Shown one piece after another: positions 1-8,650 of a stretch of DNA of 21,603 nucleotides. This DNA is from an uncultured Clostridia bacterium. GTDB taxonomy: Bacteria > Bacillota > Clostridia > Oscillospirales > Ruminococcaceae. The position numbers and the translations under genes were made by a program. The stretch's first letter is position 1. Every line of letters starts with the position of its first letter. Location of the stretch: assembly GCA_945947715.1 (NCBI GenBank), contig CAMEYZ010000008.1, forward strand, positions 1 to 21,603, written 5' to 3'. The notes beneath the pieces are model-generated. The model searched no databases, had not been told where the DNA came from, and saw nothing but the letters and a program-made list of their open reading frames with translations.

Positions 1-2058
1 CCGAATCTGCTGGTAAACGGCTCAATGGGTATCGCCGTAGGTATGGCGACCAATATCCCTCCCCACAATCTTAAGGAAACTATCAATGCCATTCAGATGG
101 TGATAAAGAATCCCGAAGCCTCTGTCGAGGAGATAATGCAGTACATGACAGGCCCCGACTTCCCCACAGGCGGCATAATCATGGGCCGTGCAGGCATCAG
201 AGCCGCATATTCCACGGGAAGAGGAAAGATAACTCTCCGCTCAAAGACAAAATTTGAGGAGAGAAATGGCAGAAAGAGCATAGTTGTTGAGGAGCTCCCC
301 TACAACGTTAACAAAAAGCGCCTTATCGAGGCAATGGCAGAGCTTGTTAAGAATAAGAAGATCGACGGAATACACCTTATCCGCGACGAATCTGACAAGG
401 ATAACGATGTAAGAATTGTTATCGAGCTGAAAAAGGACGCCAATGAAAATGTTGTGCTGAATCGTCTGTTCAACTATACTCAGCTGCAGGACAGCGTGAG
501 CGTTATCATGCTTGCCCTTGTAAACGGCGAGCCTAAGGTGCTCACCCTCAAGCAGATGATAGACGAGTACATCGCTTTCCAGGACGATGTTATTCGCAGA
601 AGAACAAAATTCGACCTTGACAAGGCAGAGGCAAGAGCTCATATTCTTGAAGGTCTTATCATCGCAGCCGACAATATCGACGAGGTGGTAAAGATATGCC
701 GCACATCGGCAAATATCGCCGAGATAAAGGAAAGACTTATGAACGCATATGGTCTGACCGAGATACAGGCGGACGCTATCGCACAGATGAGACTGTTCCA
801 GTTATCCAACATGGAGCGTACCAAGATAACCGACGAGCTGGCTGAGCTTATGAAAAAGATAAAGGATTTCAAGGAAATTCTTGCGGACGATACCAAGGTA
901 AAGCAGATAATCTCCGACGAGCTTGAAATAATCAAGAATAAATTCGGCGACGAGAGAAGGACCGAGATACAGTCCATAAGCGGAGAGGTCGATGTTGAGG
1001 ACCTTATCCCCGTTGAGGAGTGCGTTGTCACCCTTACAAACAACGGCTATATCAAGCGTCAGCTGCTGAGCACATATAAGACTCAGAACCGCGGTGGTAA
1101 GGGCGTTTCCGGCATGAAGCAGCGTGAAGAGGATTTCGTGGACGAAATGTTCATATCCTCCACCCATGACCATGTTATGTTCATTTCCAACAAGGGCATC
1201 ATGTACAGGCTGAAATGCTATGAGATTGCAGAGGGCTCCAAGCAGTCCAAGGGCATCAATGTTGTGAATCTCCTGCCCCTTGCCGAGGACGAGAAGATAG
1301 CTGCTATGATAAAGACCGAGGACTTTGAGCCGGGCAAGTATCTTGTTATGGTGACAAAGAATGGCAAGATAAAGCGCACTCCCCTTGAAATGTACAAGAA
1401 CTGTCGTAAGAACGGCCTGCGTGCAATAGGTCTTGACGACGGTGACGAAATTGCAGGAGTACGTCTGACAAATGGCAGCAATCAGCTTATCATCGCCACC
1501 AGAAACGGAAATGCTATCCGCATTGAGGAAACAGATATGCGTCCCATGAGCAGGACCGCTCACGGAGTAAAGGCGATAAAGCTCCGCGGCAGCGACTATG
1601 TGGTATCTATGGCAAGAGTCCGCGATGGCGCAAGCGTTATCACTATCAGCGATAAGGGCCTTGGAAGAAGAACTGAGCTTGAATCCTATAGGATACAGAA
1701 GAGAGGCGGTTATGGACTTCTCAACTACAAGGCAGGCGAGGAAAAGGGCTATGTCTGCGGCATAAAGGTGGTTGACGAGGACGACGATCTTATCATTATT
1801 TCCACAAACGGCGTAATTATCCGCATAAGAGTGAGCGACGTCCGCATTATGAGCAGATATGCGACGGGCGTTAAGGTAATGCGCACTGAGGACGAGGAAA
1901 GAGTAGTTTCCTTCACCAGAGCAGAGCATGACGATAATGCGGAAATTGAAAAGGTAGAGGGTCCCTCCGAAGAGGAGATAGCAGCAGCTGAAGCTGAGGA
2001 AAAGAATGAAGTCATCGTCGAGGACGAGGATATCGGCGAAGAGGACGACGAAGAATAA
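1..2058 (+). CDS. gyrA: DNA gyrase subunit A, C-terminal part (5' truncated by window edge)
   Basis: GyrA is the DNA-cleaving subunit of gyrase, which introduces negative supercoils as an A2B2 complex with GyrB. The frame is open from base 1, and the first residues (PNLLVNGS, GIAVGMATNIPPHNL) match the region around residue 160 of complete GyrA. The catalytic Tyr and the quinolone-resistance region therefore lie outside the window. After the coiled-coil segment comes the beta-pinwheel C-terminal domain. The GyrA box (QNRGGKG, nt 1084-1104) supports gyrase rather than topoisomerase IV, and a second related blade motif (QKRGGYG) follows. The protein ends in a very acidic tail rich in Glu and Asp, as in many Firmicutes GyrA proteins. 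A large hairpin follows the stop codon. Family assignment is very secure. Confidence 0.97.
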   Translation, partial: PNLLVNGSMGIAVGMATNIPPHNLKETINAIQMVIKNPEASVEEIMQYMTGPDFPTGGIIMGRAGIRAAYSTGRGKITLRSKTKFEERNGRKSIVVEELPYNVNKKRLIEAMAELVKNKKIDGIHLIRDESDKDNDVRIVIELKKDANENVVLNRLFNYTQLQDSVSVIMLALVNGEPKVLTLKQMIDEYIAFQDDVIRRRTKFDLDKAEARAHILEGLIIAADNIDEVVKICRTSANIAEIKERLMNAYGLTEIQADAIAQMRLFQLSNMERTKITDELAELMKKIKDFKEILADDTKVKQIISDELEIIKNKFGDERRTEIQSISGEVDVEDLIPVEECVVTLTNNGYIKRQLLSTYKTQNRGGKGVSGMKQREEDFVDEMFISSTHDHVMFISNKGIMYRLKCYEIAEGSKQSKGINVVNLLPLAEDEKIAAMIKTEDFEPGKYLVMVTKNGKIKRTPLEMYKNCRKNGLRAIGLDDGDEIAGVRLTNGSNQLIIATRNGNAIRIEETDMRPMSRTAHGVKAIKLRGSDYVVSMARVRDGASVITISDKGLGRRTELESYRIQKRGGYGLLNYKAGEEKGYVCGIKVVDEDDDLIIISTNGVIIRIRVSDVRIMSRYATGVKVMRTEDEERVVSFTRAEHDDNAEIEKVEGPSEEEIAAAEAEEKNEVIVEDEDIGEEDDEE

Positions 2059-2071
2059 TACTTTGCATTTT

Positions 2072-2112
2072 AGGAAGCAGGAGGCAAGATATCATATTGC
2101 TTCTTGCTTCCT
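2072..2112 (+). terminator. Long inverted repeat after gyrA, possible terminator
   Basis: A 16-bp stem (2072-2087 with 2097-2112; 14 Watson-Crick and 2 G-U pairs) closes a 9-nt loop, 13 nt after the gyrA stop. The downstream tract is only GTTATGCTT, so it lacks a good U-run. It may be a weak terminator or an mRNA 3'-end stabiliser, and may allow read-through into the kinase gene. Confidence 0.6.
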
Positions 2113-2153
2113 GTTATGCTTAGGATAAATAATTATTTGGAGCATTATCATAT

Positions 2154-3596
2154 ATGTCACACAAGGTTACAATAACGAAGCGCTGGCTGGTGAATAGCTT
2201 AGGCGTGGTTATTTTAGTTCTTTTTCTGGTGGTGCTTGCGGTTTCTGTTTTTATCAACACCTATTACACGTCGGGTGCAAGGCAGTATATCACCAACAAA
2301 ATGAACACTATAACGGGAATACTCCAGCAGTATTATACCGACAGCCCCGTTACCTTTGCGTCGGAGATACATTCAATGATAGAAAACTGGTCCGATCAGG
2401 ATAAAATGGAGCTTATGGCCATAAACAGCGAGGGTGAGATCGAGATAACCTCATCGGGCTTCAATATTTCCTCCGATATCATCGCGGACGATTATTACGA
2501 CGCTGTGGAAAACGGCAGCTCGGGATATTTTCTCGGAAAGGCGGACACTGGAGAGCGTATTATCGCCGTAACTGTCATGACTCCTGATAAAACGGGAAAA
2601 TACAGTGCTATAAGACTGGTATCCTCCTTTGAGAACGTTCATAAGACGGTAAGAGGCTATATTATCGCTTTGGGAGCGGTATATGTAGCTATCATTGCGT
2701 TGATGTTCTTTTCGGGAATGTATTTTGTCAATTCTATAGTAAGGCCTGTTCAGCAGATAAGTCAGACCGCCAAAAGATACGCTCACGGAGATTTTTCTGT
2801 CCGTATCCTGAAAAAGAACAATAACGACGAGCTGGGCGAGCTGTGCGATATCATCAATCACATGGCTGACGAGCTTGCTATGTCGGAAAAGATGAAAAAC
2901 GACTTCATGTCCAGCGTATCCCATGAGCTGCGAACTCCGCTGACTGCCATAAAGGGCTGGGCGGAGACTATTTCCTGTATGCCAGACGACAAGGAAACTA
3001 TCGTCAAGGGAATGAAGGTCATCAATACAGAAGCGGAAAGACTGTCGCAGATGGTGGAGGAGCTCCTTGACTTTTCGAGGATACAGAACGGAAAGTTCAC
3101 TCTGAACAAGGCAACTATGGATATCCTTGCGGAGCTGGGCGACGCGGTGCTTATCTACACGGAAAAGGCCAAAAGGGAAAATATCGAGATAGTATACGAC
3201 GAGCCGGATATGCTGCCATTTATATATGGCGACAAAAATCGCATGCGTCAGGTATTTATCAACATCATAGACAATGCGATAAAATACTCGGACAAGGGCG
3301 GAATGGTAACAATACAGGCTGTGCAGAGCGATCAGGGACATATCGAGATAGCCGTTTCGGACACAGGCTGCGGAATATCGCCGCAGGACCTGCCAAAGAT
3401 AAAGACGAAATTCTACAAAGCGAATCACACAAGGCGAGGTTCTGGCATAGGGCTTGCAGTAGCGGACGAGATAGTCACCATGCACGGCGGCACGCTGGAG
3501 ATATTCAGTGAAGAGGGCAAGGGTACGACGGTAATAATCACGCTGCCGATACAGAAGCAGAAGCGGGGCAGCCCCGCGGCCGATTCCGCGTTGTGA
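2154..3596 (+). CDS. Two-component sensor histidine kinase, membrane-bound
   Basis: A 480-aa sensor kinase. A GGAG at 2139-2142 precedes the ATG. Transmembrane segments at about residues 14-35 and 168-192 flank an extracytoplasmic domain of about 130 residues. A HAMP linker follows (about 190-242), then a HisKA domain with the H-box SSVSHELRTPLTAIKGW; the phospho-acceptor is His257. The HATPase domain has the N-box (NIIDNAIKYS, 370-379), G1 (DTGCGI) and G2 (GSGIGLAVA), so catalytic machinery is complete. The sensor ligand cannot be read from sequence. No response regulator is adjacent. The only one in the window is on the opposite strand about 4.3 kb away (7887-8609) and may or may not be the partner. 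The last codons (RGSPAADSAL) are encoded by a GC-rich hairpin-forming stretch unlike the rest of the gene. Confidence 0.93.
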   Translation: MSHKVTITKRWLVNSLGVVILVLFLVVLAVSVFINTYYTSGARQYITNKMNTITGILQQYYTDSPVTFASEIHSMIENWSDQDKMELMAINSEGEIEITSSGFNISSDIIADDYYDAVENGSSGYFLGKADTGERIIAVTVMTPDKTGKYSAIRLVSSFENVHKTVRGYIIALGAVYVAIIALMFFSGMYFVNSIVRPVQQISQTAKRYAHGDFSVRILKKNNNDELGELCDIINHMADELAMSEKMKNDFMSSVSHELRTPLTAIKGWAETISCMPDDKETIVKGMKVINTEAERLSQMVEELLDFSRIQNGKFTLNKATMDILAELGDAVLIYTEKAKRENIEIVYDEPDMLPFIYGDKNRMRQVFINIIDNAIKYSDKGGMVTIQAVQSDQGHIEIAVSDTGCGISPQDLPKIKTKFYKANHTRRGSGIGLAVADEIVTMHGGTLEIFSEEGKGTTVIITLPIQKQKRGSPAADSAL

Positions 3597-3780
3597 GTTT
3601 TTTAGCTTAGGTCACATTAAGCCGCGAAAGTAAGAAACAAACAAAGGAAGGTTGAAAACCAACATCAAATATTTACGAACATAAAGCAAATCACGGGCGG
3701 CGTGCATTTGAGCAGCAATAATGCTAAAGCATTTGAATCAAATGCGCGGAGCTCTGCTCAGCCGAAAGCAAACCTTTGCT
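3563..3780. repeat. Intergenic region packed with short inverted repeats
   Basis: The gap between the kinase and the next gene carries no credible ORF but many dyads. GCGGGGC/GCCCCGC lies at 3563-3577 and overlaps the kinase 3' end, with a competing CGCGG/CCGCG at 3575-3590. GCTTA/TAAGC is at 3605-3622, and GGTT/AACC at 3650-3660. A 17-nt palindrome, GCATTTGA/TCAAATGC, is at 3729-3745, with another GCATTTGA at 3704-3711. GAGCAG (3710-3715) can pair with CTGCTC (3754-3759). AGCAAA/TTTGCT is at 3767-3780. It could be a dispersed repeat, a structured leader or a terminator complex; I do not recognise it as a known family. Confidence 0.45.
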
Positions 3781-3866
3781 ATCTGATATATCTAAGCAAA
3801 ACAAAGTAACCGATGCTTTTTAACAGAGAAGATGTTACAAATAAAAAATCAAGGAGAATACATATC

Positions 3867-5171
3867 ATGAAGATAGTGAGTAAAATAACAGCCCTGTCCG
3901 CAGTGCTTGCGGTACTTCTGTGCGGCTGCGGCGATGCGGACAGTTCCTCCGACGGTGCAAAAACTGCGGATACTTCAGAGGTGACCCAGCTCACCGAGGA
4001 AATGACAACAGCCGAGGAAACTACCACAAAGGCTCCCGAAACAGAAGAAGAATTTCATGCTGCGATGATAAACCGCTCACTGCTTAGCAAGGGCAATAAT
4101 TATCGCATGAAAAAGGTAATTGAAAAGCTTAAAAATGGCGAAAAAACGACCTTTGCATATCTGGGCGGTTCTATTACCGAGGGTGTGGGAGCATCTCCTG
4201 TGACCTGCTGGGCGAAGCTGTCCTTTGACGGGATATGCGAAATGTTCGGCAATACAAATAGCGAGTACATCAATGCAGGACTTAGCGGGACTCCCTCCGT
4301 TCTGGGAAATATCCGCGCAGAACGCGATATTCTGCAGTACAGCCCCGATGTGGTATTTATAGAATTTGCAGTGAACGACGCACAGGATAGCACTCATAAG
4401 GAAAGCTATGAGTCGCTTATCGACACTATTCTGAAAAATCACCCTGATACTGCGGTAATACTTATGTTCAACCGCACTGAAAACGGATATACCTGTCAGC
4501 AGCATATGTCTGCTCTGGGAGAATATTATTCTCTGCCAATGATATCCGTAAACGACGCTATCACCGCAGAATTTGACGAGGGCAGAATGACCTGGAGCGA
4601 CTACTCCAATGACAGCTCTCACCCTAATGAGTACGGTCATGCTTTGCTGGCGGAAATGGTGGAAAATCTGTTTTCCGCCGTTGACAGCGACGATATCGAC
4701 GAGCCTGCGAACATTCCTGTGATGCCGCTGAACGGATTTTCCTTTGTTGATATGAAGCTGGTCACTCCCGACAGCCCTTCTGATTCAGATAACTTCACGA
4801 TATCGGATATCGGAGGCTTTACCGAGACAAACGCCACAGTCAGCGGAGGCTTCACCTCAGCCTATGCCAATAACGGCGAAGGTATACCCATGAAGCTGCA
4901 CATGAACGGCAATTCCTTCTTTATCATCTACAAGCGGAACAATTCCGCAGATATGGGCAGTATTGATGTCTCTGTCAACGGCGAGAAGGTAATGACCATA
5001 AAAGCCAACGACCCTGACGGCTGGGGAGACCCTTATGCAGCGCAGGTGGTCAAGTTCCAGAAGCCTAAGGAAATGGATATCGAGATATCCATGACCTCGG
5101 ATACTGTGGGAAGTCCCTTTGAGATAGTGGGCTTCGGATATTCATGCAATGATACGGAAATTAAATTCTGA
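3867..5171 (+). CDS. SGNH/GDSL-type hydrolase lipoprotein, probable carbohydrate or cell-wall esterase
   Basis: A 434-aa surface lipoprotein. I chose the ATG at 3867 because it has AAGGAG at 3851-3856 and begins a lipoprotein signal peptide with lipobox L-C-G-C (Cys21); an in-frame ATG at 3813 would add 18 residues before the signal. A Thr/Glu-rich linker (about 25-62) precedes the SGNH domain (about 93-270). Block I is LGGSITEG with nucleophile Ser102, block II is NAGLSGTPS, block III is EFAVND with Asn170, and block V is DSSH with Asp249 and His252. The C-terminal 150 residues look like a beta-sandwich. In the family such enzymes remove acyl groups, often acetyl, from polysaccharides. The substrate here is unknown. 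The gene starts a unit with the GH3 lipoprotein 12 nt downstream. Confidence 0.85.
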   Translation: MKIVSKITALSAVLAVLLCGCGDADSSSDGAKTADTSEVTQLTEEMTTAEETTTKAPETEEEFHAAMINRSLLSKGNNYRMKKVIEKLKNGEKTTFAYLGGSITEGVGASPVTCWAKLSFDGICEMFGNTNSEYINAGLSGTPSVLGNIRAERDILQYSPDVVFIEFAVNDAQDSTHKESYESLIDTILKNHPDTAVILMFNRTENGYTCQQHMSALGEYYSLPMISVNDAITAEFDEGRMTWSDYSNDSSHPNEYGHALLAEMVENLFSAVDSDDIDEPANIPVMPLNGFSFVDMKLVTPDSPSDSDNFTISDIGGFTETNATVSGGFTSAYANNGEGIPMKLHMNGNSFFIIYKRNNSADMGSIDVSVNGEKVMTIKANDPDGWGDPYAAQVVKFQKPKEMDIEISMTSDTVGSPFEIVGFGYSCNDTEIKF

Positions 5172-5183
5172 CGGTAAATTATT

Positions 5184-6686
5184 ATGAAAAAGAAATTACT
5201 TGCATTTTTGCTTTCGGCTGTCATGGTGACCTTTGGCGGCTGCGGAGATATTGACCTTAAGTTTTCCGAGGGCGAGGGCTTTTTTGACAAGTCTGAAAAA
5301 TCGGAGTATACCGTGATAGACCCCGGAAATGACGGGGAAGCTTCGGAAATATACATCACCCCCGATACTTCGGAGGATAATGATGCTATCCCCGAAAACG
5401 AGGGCGGTTCCGATGATGAGTTTCCCGAAAATGAAGTGCTTTCAACAGAAAATAATGAAAATGTTGAAAACTCCGAAAACGTTTATAATGAGGAAACAAA
5501 GTCGGAAATCGCTGAAAATACGTCATCAGATAACAATATTTTCGAGGAAAATAACAATATTTCAACAACTGCTGTTGAAAATGTTGAAAACTCTGAGGAT
5601 GACAGGATAACTGAAAATAATACAGATAGTAATAATAATACAAATAGTATAACATATACAGTATATACTCATAATGCAGATGTTTCAAGAGATGTTAAAA
5701 ACATTGTTGAAAACATGACCAAGGAGGAAAAGGCTGCGCAGCTTATCCTCGCAAGATGTCCGTCAAGCGGAGCAGCTGATATGATGAGCAGCTACGAATT
5801 TGCGGGATATACTCTGTATGCTGTGGACTTTGACGGAAGGGACAAGGCTTCCGCAAAGGATTTTATCAGCAGCATCAAAAACGCTGCGGAGATAACTCCC
5901 TTTATCGCAGTGGACGAAGAGGGCGGAAATGTTGTCAGAGTCAGCAAATTTACTGCGTTTAGAGATACTCCCTTTGATTCAATTCAGAATGTGTACAGAA
6001 ACGGTGGCATGGACGGGATAATCTCCGATACAAAGGAAAAGGCGGAGCTTCTGACCTCGCTGGGGATAAATATGAACCTTGCTCCTGTGGCGGATATTGC
6101 CAATAGCGGCGATTATATCTATAACCGCACTGTCGGAGCAGGCGCAGATGAAACTGCAAGCGTGGTAAAGCAGATAGTCAATACCTCGGGAGATAATGGA
6201 CTTATGAGCTGTATCAAGCATTTCCCCGGCTATGGCAGCAATGTGGACACTCATACGGGAATAGCCTACGACAGCCGCAGTATGGACATCTTCCGCAGCA
6301 ATGACTTTGTCCCCTTCAAGGCGGGCATTTCCGGAAGATATACTCCTGCTGTTCTGGTAAATCATAATGTTATCGAGTGCATGGACAGCAGCCTTCCTGC
6401 TTCATTGTCGCCGAACGTTCATAAGATACTCCGGGAGGAGATAGGCTTTGACGGAGTTATCATCACCGATGATTTGGGCATGGACGGTATAAAGGCGTAT
6501 TCTGGAAATTTAAGTCCCTATGTGCTGGGAATATTGTCAGGAAATGACCTGCTGTGTGTTTCCGAGCCTGTTACCGCGTATAATGACCTTGTGTCGGCGA
6601 TGAACAGCGGTACTCTTTCCGAGGACGTGGTTGACGAGCATGTCAAGCGAGTATTGCAGATGAAAAAGGAGTATGGGCTGATATGA
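5184..6686 (+). CDS. Glycoside hydrolase family 3 lipoprotein, NagZ-like beta-N-acetylhexosaminidase
   Basis: A 500-aa lipoprotein with lipobox FGGC (Cys20). Residues about 28-160 form a long acidic, Asn/Ser/Glu-rich linker with an internal repeat (ENVENSE twice), which would hold the catalytic domain away from the membrane. The GH3 N-terminal barrel starts near KNIVENMTKEEKAAQLI. It shows IAVDEEGG, MNLAPVADI, KHFPGYG (345-351) with the Asp-x-His pair D355/H357 that acts as acid-base in NagZ enzymes, and IITDDLGM, in which D429 is the predicted nucleophile. The second GH3 domain of beta-glucosidases is absent, which fits the NagZ subgroup. Likely substrates are GlcNAc-containing wall fragments or glycans. 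The Shine-Dalgarno is poor (GGTAA), so translation may be coupled to the upstream gene. Its stop overlaps the next start by ATGA. Confidence 0.88.
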   Translation: MKKKLLAFLLSAVMVTFGGCGDIDLKFSEGEGFFDKSEKSEYTVIDPGNDGEASEIYITPDTSEDNDAIPENEGGSDDEFPENEVLSTENNENVENSENVYNEETKSEIAENTSSDNNIFEENNNISTTAVENVENSEDDRITENNTDSNNNTNSITYTVYTHNADVSRDVKNIVENMTKEEKAAQLILARCPSSGAADMMSSYEFAGYTLYAVDFDGRDKASAKDFISSIKNAAEITPFIAVDEEGGNVVRVSKFTAFRDTPFDSIQNVYRNGGMDGIISDTKEKAELLTSLGINMNLAPVADIANSGDYIYNRTVGAGADETASVVKQIVNTSGDNGLMSCIKHFPGYGSNVDTHTGIAYDSRSMDIFRSNDFVPFKAGISGRYTPAVLVNHNVIECMDSSLPASLSPNVHKILREEIGFDGVIITDDLGMDGIKAYSGNLSPYVLGILSGNDLLCVSEPVTAYNDLVSAMNSGTLSEDVVDEHVKRVLQMKKEYGLI

Positions 6687-7849
6687 CAGTAAAGCTGCCT
6701 CGTAATATCCCGCCAAAAGCAGACGTATATTACAGTCCAAAATATGATGACTGTCTGTTCATCTTCGACACCGACAAGAAAGCCTTTTTCGACGAACTGT
6801 GCTATTATAAGCCAATGAGCATAACTGATGCAAAGGAGGATTTTCTGCGGAGATGTCATGCAGACAGACTCACAGAAGAGCTTATTCCAAGGTGGCACGA
6901 GCATTTCTTTGATGTTCTGAACAGCTCATTTCGGAAAAGCAGACAGCGGAAAAACTCATATCGTCTGACTTCAAGGCTGCTAACCGCCGATTACGGCGGA
7001 GCTACATATTACATCGCAAAGCCGAGATCGACCGAGCTTATGCTGTACATTGCTGACGGAAAGCCGCGTATTGACTTTTCGCGGCTTTGCAGGTGCATGA
7101 TAAGCTGTGATGATATCACAAACAATAACTATTTTTATGACAAAGAGAAGGGCAGCTTTTTCTATGAATGTACAGAAAATGCTGTGCCTGTTCCGAGGAC
7201 TGTAAATATCGACAGCTTTTCCCGTGATTTTTCAAAAGGAGAATATCCTGATTTTGAAAGCTTCAAAGCTGATAAAAGAGATGCTCCCGTCTATGCAGAT
7301 TTTCTAAGAAGCTTATTCGGAAGGCTGACAGAGCATGCCGAAAAATGGTGCAGCGAAAATGATATCGAATATCTGATAAATCATGGCAAGCCGCAGATAG
7401 CTTTTCTTTTCGGAGATATAGGCTTTACTGACCTGCAATTTCAGGGAAATTCGTATTATCTGCCAATATATAATTCATATATTTTCGAGGAGCAGGAGTA
7501 TACCGGTTACTGCGAAAAATATTCCTCCGACTGCTGGGACAGCGCAGACGAACTGATAAAGATACCTATATTTGCATCGCCTCAGTCGATACTTAAGGAA
7601 TGTGGTCTGTCCGCGGAGAAAAAAATCGACAGAGAGTATATGGACTACTGTCTCGATGATGAGATATATTACGATAATTTCTGGAACCAATACGGGATAC
7701 GCACCATTGAAGAGCAGCAGCTCATTTATGGCTGCATCTGTAAATACAAGGTCATGGAATATAACTGGCTTACCAAACGAGGAGCAAGACTTATGTTGAC
7801 CGACCAGGACAAAAAGGACCTTGGTCTTATATATAACTGCAAAAAATAA
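6683..7849 (+). CDS. Hypothetical cytosolic protein, 388 aa
   Basis: I do not recognise this protein. The start codon overlaps the stop of the GH3 gene in an ATGA, so it is almost certainly translated from the same mRNA. There is no signal peptide and no transmembrane segment. The sequence is rich in Tyr, Phe and Asp, with a basic patch near residues 83-95 (RKSRQRKNSYR) and a Trp/Tyr-rich C-terminal third. No nucleotide-binding loop, metal-binding cluster or helix-turn-helix is evident. The reading frame is long and ends at a strong terminator, and codon use resembles the neighbours, so it is a real gene. Its place behind two exported carbohydrate-active lipoproteins is the only functional hint, and a weak one because the product stays inside the cell. 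Confidence 0.8.
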   Translation: MTVKLPRNIPPKADVYYSPKYDDCLFIFDTDKKAFFDELCYYKPMSITDAKEDFLRRCHADRLTEELIPRWHEHFFDVLNSSFRKSRQRKNSYRLTSRLLTADYGGATYYIAKPRSTELMLYIADGKPRIDFSRLCRCMISCDDITNNNYFYDKEKGSFFYECTENAVPVPRTVNIDSFSRDFSKGEYPDFESFKADKRDAPVYADFLRSLFGRLTEHAEKWCSENDIEYLINHGKPQIAFLFGDIGFTDLQFQGNSYYLPIYNSYIFEEQEYTGYCEKYSSDCWDSADELIKIPIFASPQSILKECGLSAEKKIDREYMDYCLDDEIYYDNFWNQYGIRTIEEQQLIYGCICKYKVMEYNWLTKRGARLMLTDQDKKDLGLIYNCKK

Positions 7850-7885
7850 CACGCACAGGAAGCATTCATTCCTGTGCGTGTTTTT
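7848..7885. terminator. Bidirectional intrinsic terminator
   Basis: A perfect 12-bp stem, CACGCACAGGAA (7850-7861) with TTCCTGTGCGTG (7869-7880), closes a 7-nt loop. TTTTT follows on the plus strand and an A-run precedes it, giving a U-run for the minus strand. It separates the convergent 6683-7849 gene and the response regulator, whose stop lies 2 nt beyond the T-run. Confidence 0.93.
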
Positions 7886-7886
7886 A

Positions 7887-8609
7887 TCAGTTGTTTTCGT
7901 CAGCTTTTGCCTCGCCGGCGGACCATTTGTAGCCGAAGCCCCAGATAGTGGAGATATATTTCGGATTAGAGGGCTCGTCCTCTATCTTCATTCTGATACG
8001 TCTGATATTTACATCGACTATCTTATCATCGCCGTAATAATTTTCTCCCCAGATGTGCTTTAAGATGCTCATTCTGTCGAGAGCGGTGTTCTGATTGTTC
8101 ATAAAGTATTCAAGTATCTGATATTCAACCTGAGTAAGGTCGATAGGAACGCCATTTTTGGAAACGGTGCGGCTTTTAAGATTCAGCACGAAGGGTCCGG
8201 ATTCGATGATAGGCGCCTTAGGCTCCTGGTGGATTGTCATGCTGACGCGTCTGTAAACCGCGTCGATGCGGGCAGTGAGCTCGGAGGGAGAAAAGGGCTT
8301 GGTGATATAGTCATCCGCTCCCAGCATAAGGCCGCTGACCTTGTCCATTTCCTGAGTTTTTGCGGAAAGCATGATTATGCCGATAGTGCTGCTTTTCTTA
8401 CGAAGAGACTTGCAGACCTGAAATCCGTCGATGCCGGGCATCATAATATCCAAAAGAGCAATATCGAAATTGCCGTTTTCCTCTTCAAAGACCTTCAAAG
8501 CGTCCTCGCCACAGTTTACGTCAACGACGTCATAGCCTGCTCTTTTCAGATTGATAACGACAAAATCTCTGATAACGTCCTCGTCCTCGCAGACAAGTAT
8601 TCTTTTCAT
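7887..8609 (-). CDS. OmpR/PhoB-family response regulator
   Basis: A 240-aa transcription factor controlled by a histidine kinase. The receiver domain (about 1-118) has the acidic pair in CEDED, the phospho-acceptor Asp54 (LLDIMMPG), the switch residue Ser82 (MLSAK) and Lys104 (ITKPF). The C-terminal winged-helix DNA-binding domain (about 132-233) includes LTQVEYQILEYF and a conserved end, STIWGFGYKW. I chose the ATG at 8609 because AAAGGA sits 9 nt upstream; an in-frame TTG 18 nt earlier overlaps that site. It lies 41 nt downstream of pulA on the same strand, so it may be cotranscribed with it. A TATAAT on the minus strand at 8650-8655 could give it a separate promoter. Targets are unknown. 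The kinase at 2154-3596 is the only candidate partner in view. Confidence 0.93.
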   Translation of the reverse strand: MKRILVCEDEDVIRDFVVINLKRAGYDVVDVNCGEDALKVFEEENGNFDIALLDIMMPGIDGFQVCKSLRKKSSTIGIIMLSAKTQEMDKVSGLMLGADDYITKPFSPSELTARIDAVYRRVSMTIHQEPKAPIIESGPFVLNLKSRTVSKNGVPIDLTQVEYQILEYFMNNQNTALDRMSILKHIWGENYYGDDKIVDVNIRRIRMKIEDEPSNPKYISTIWGFGYKWSAGEAKADENN

Positions 8610-8650
8610 TTTATTCAATCCTTTCAAATGTTAAGTTTATTTTATTTCCA

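Noticed and set aside
802..1929. Long antisense ORFs, for example opposite gyrA, the kinase (2451-3485), cca (13976-14869) and the PBP gene (20614-21576)
   Set aside because: They are shadows of well-recognised genes, with unconserved, unusual compositions and no ribosome binding sites.
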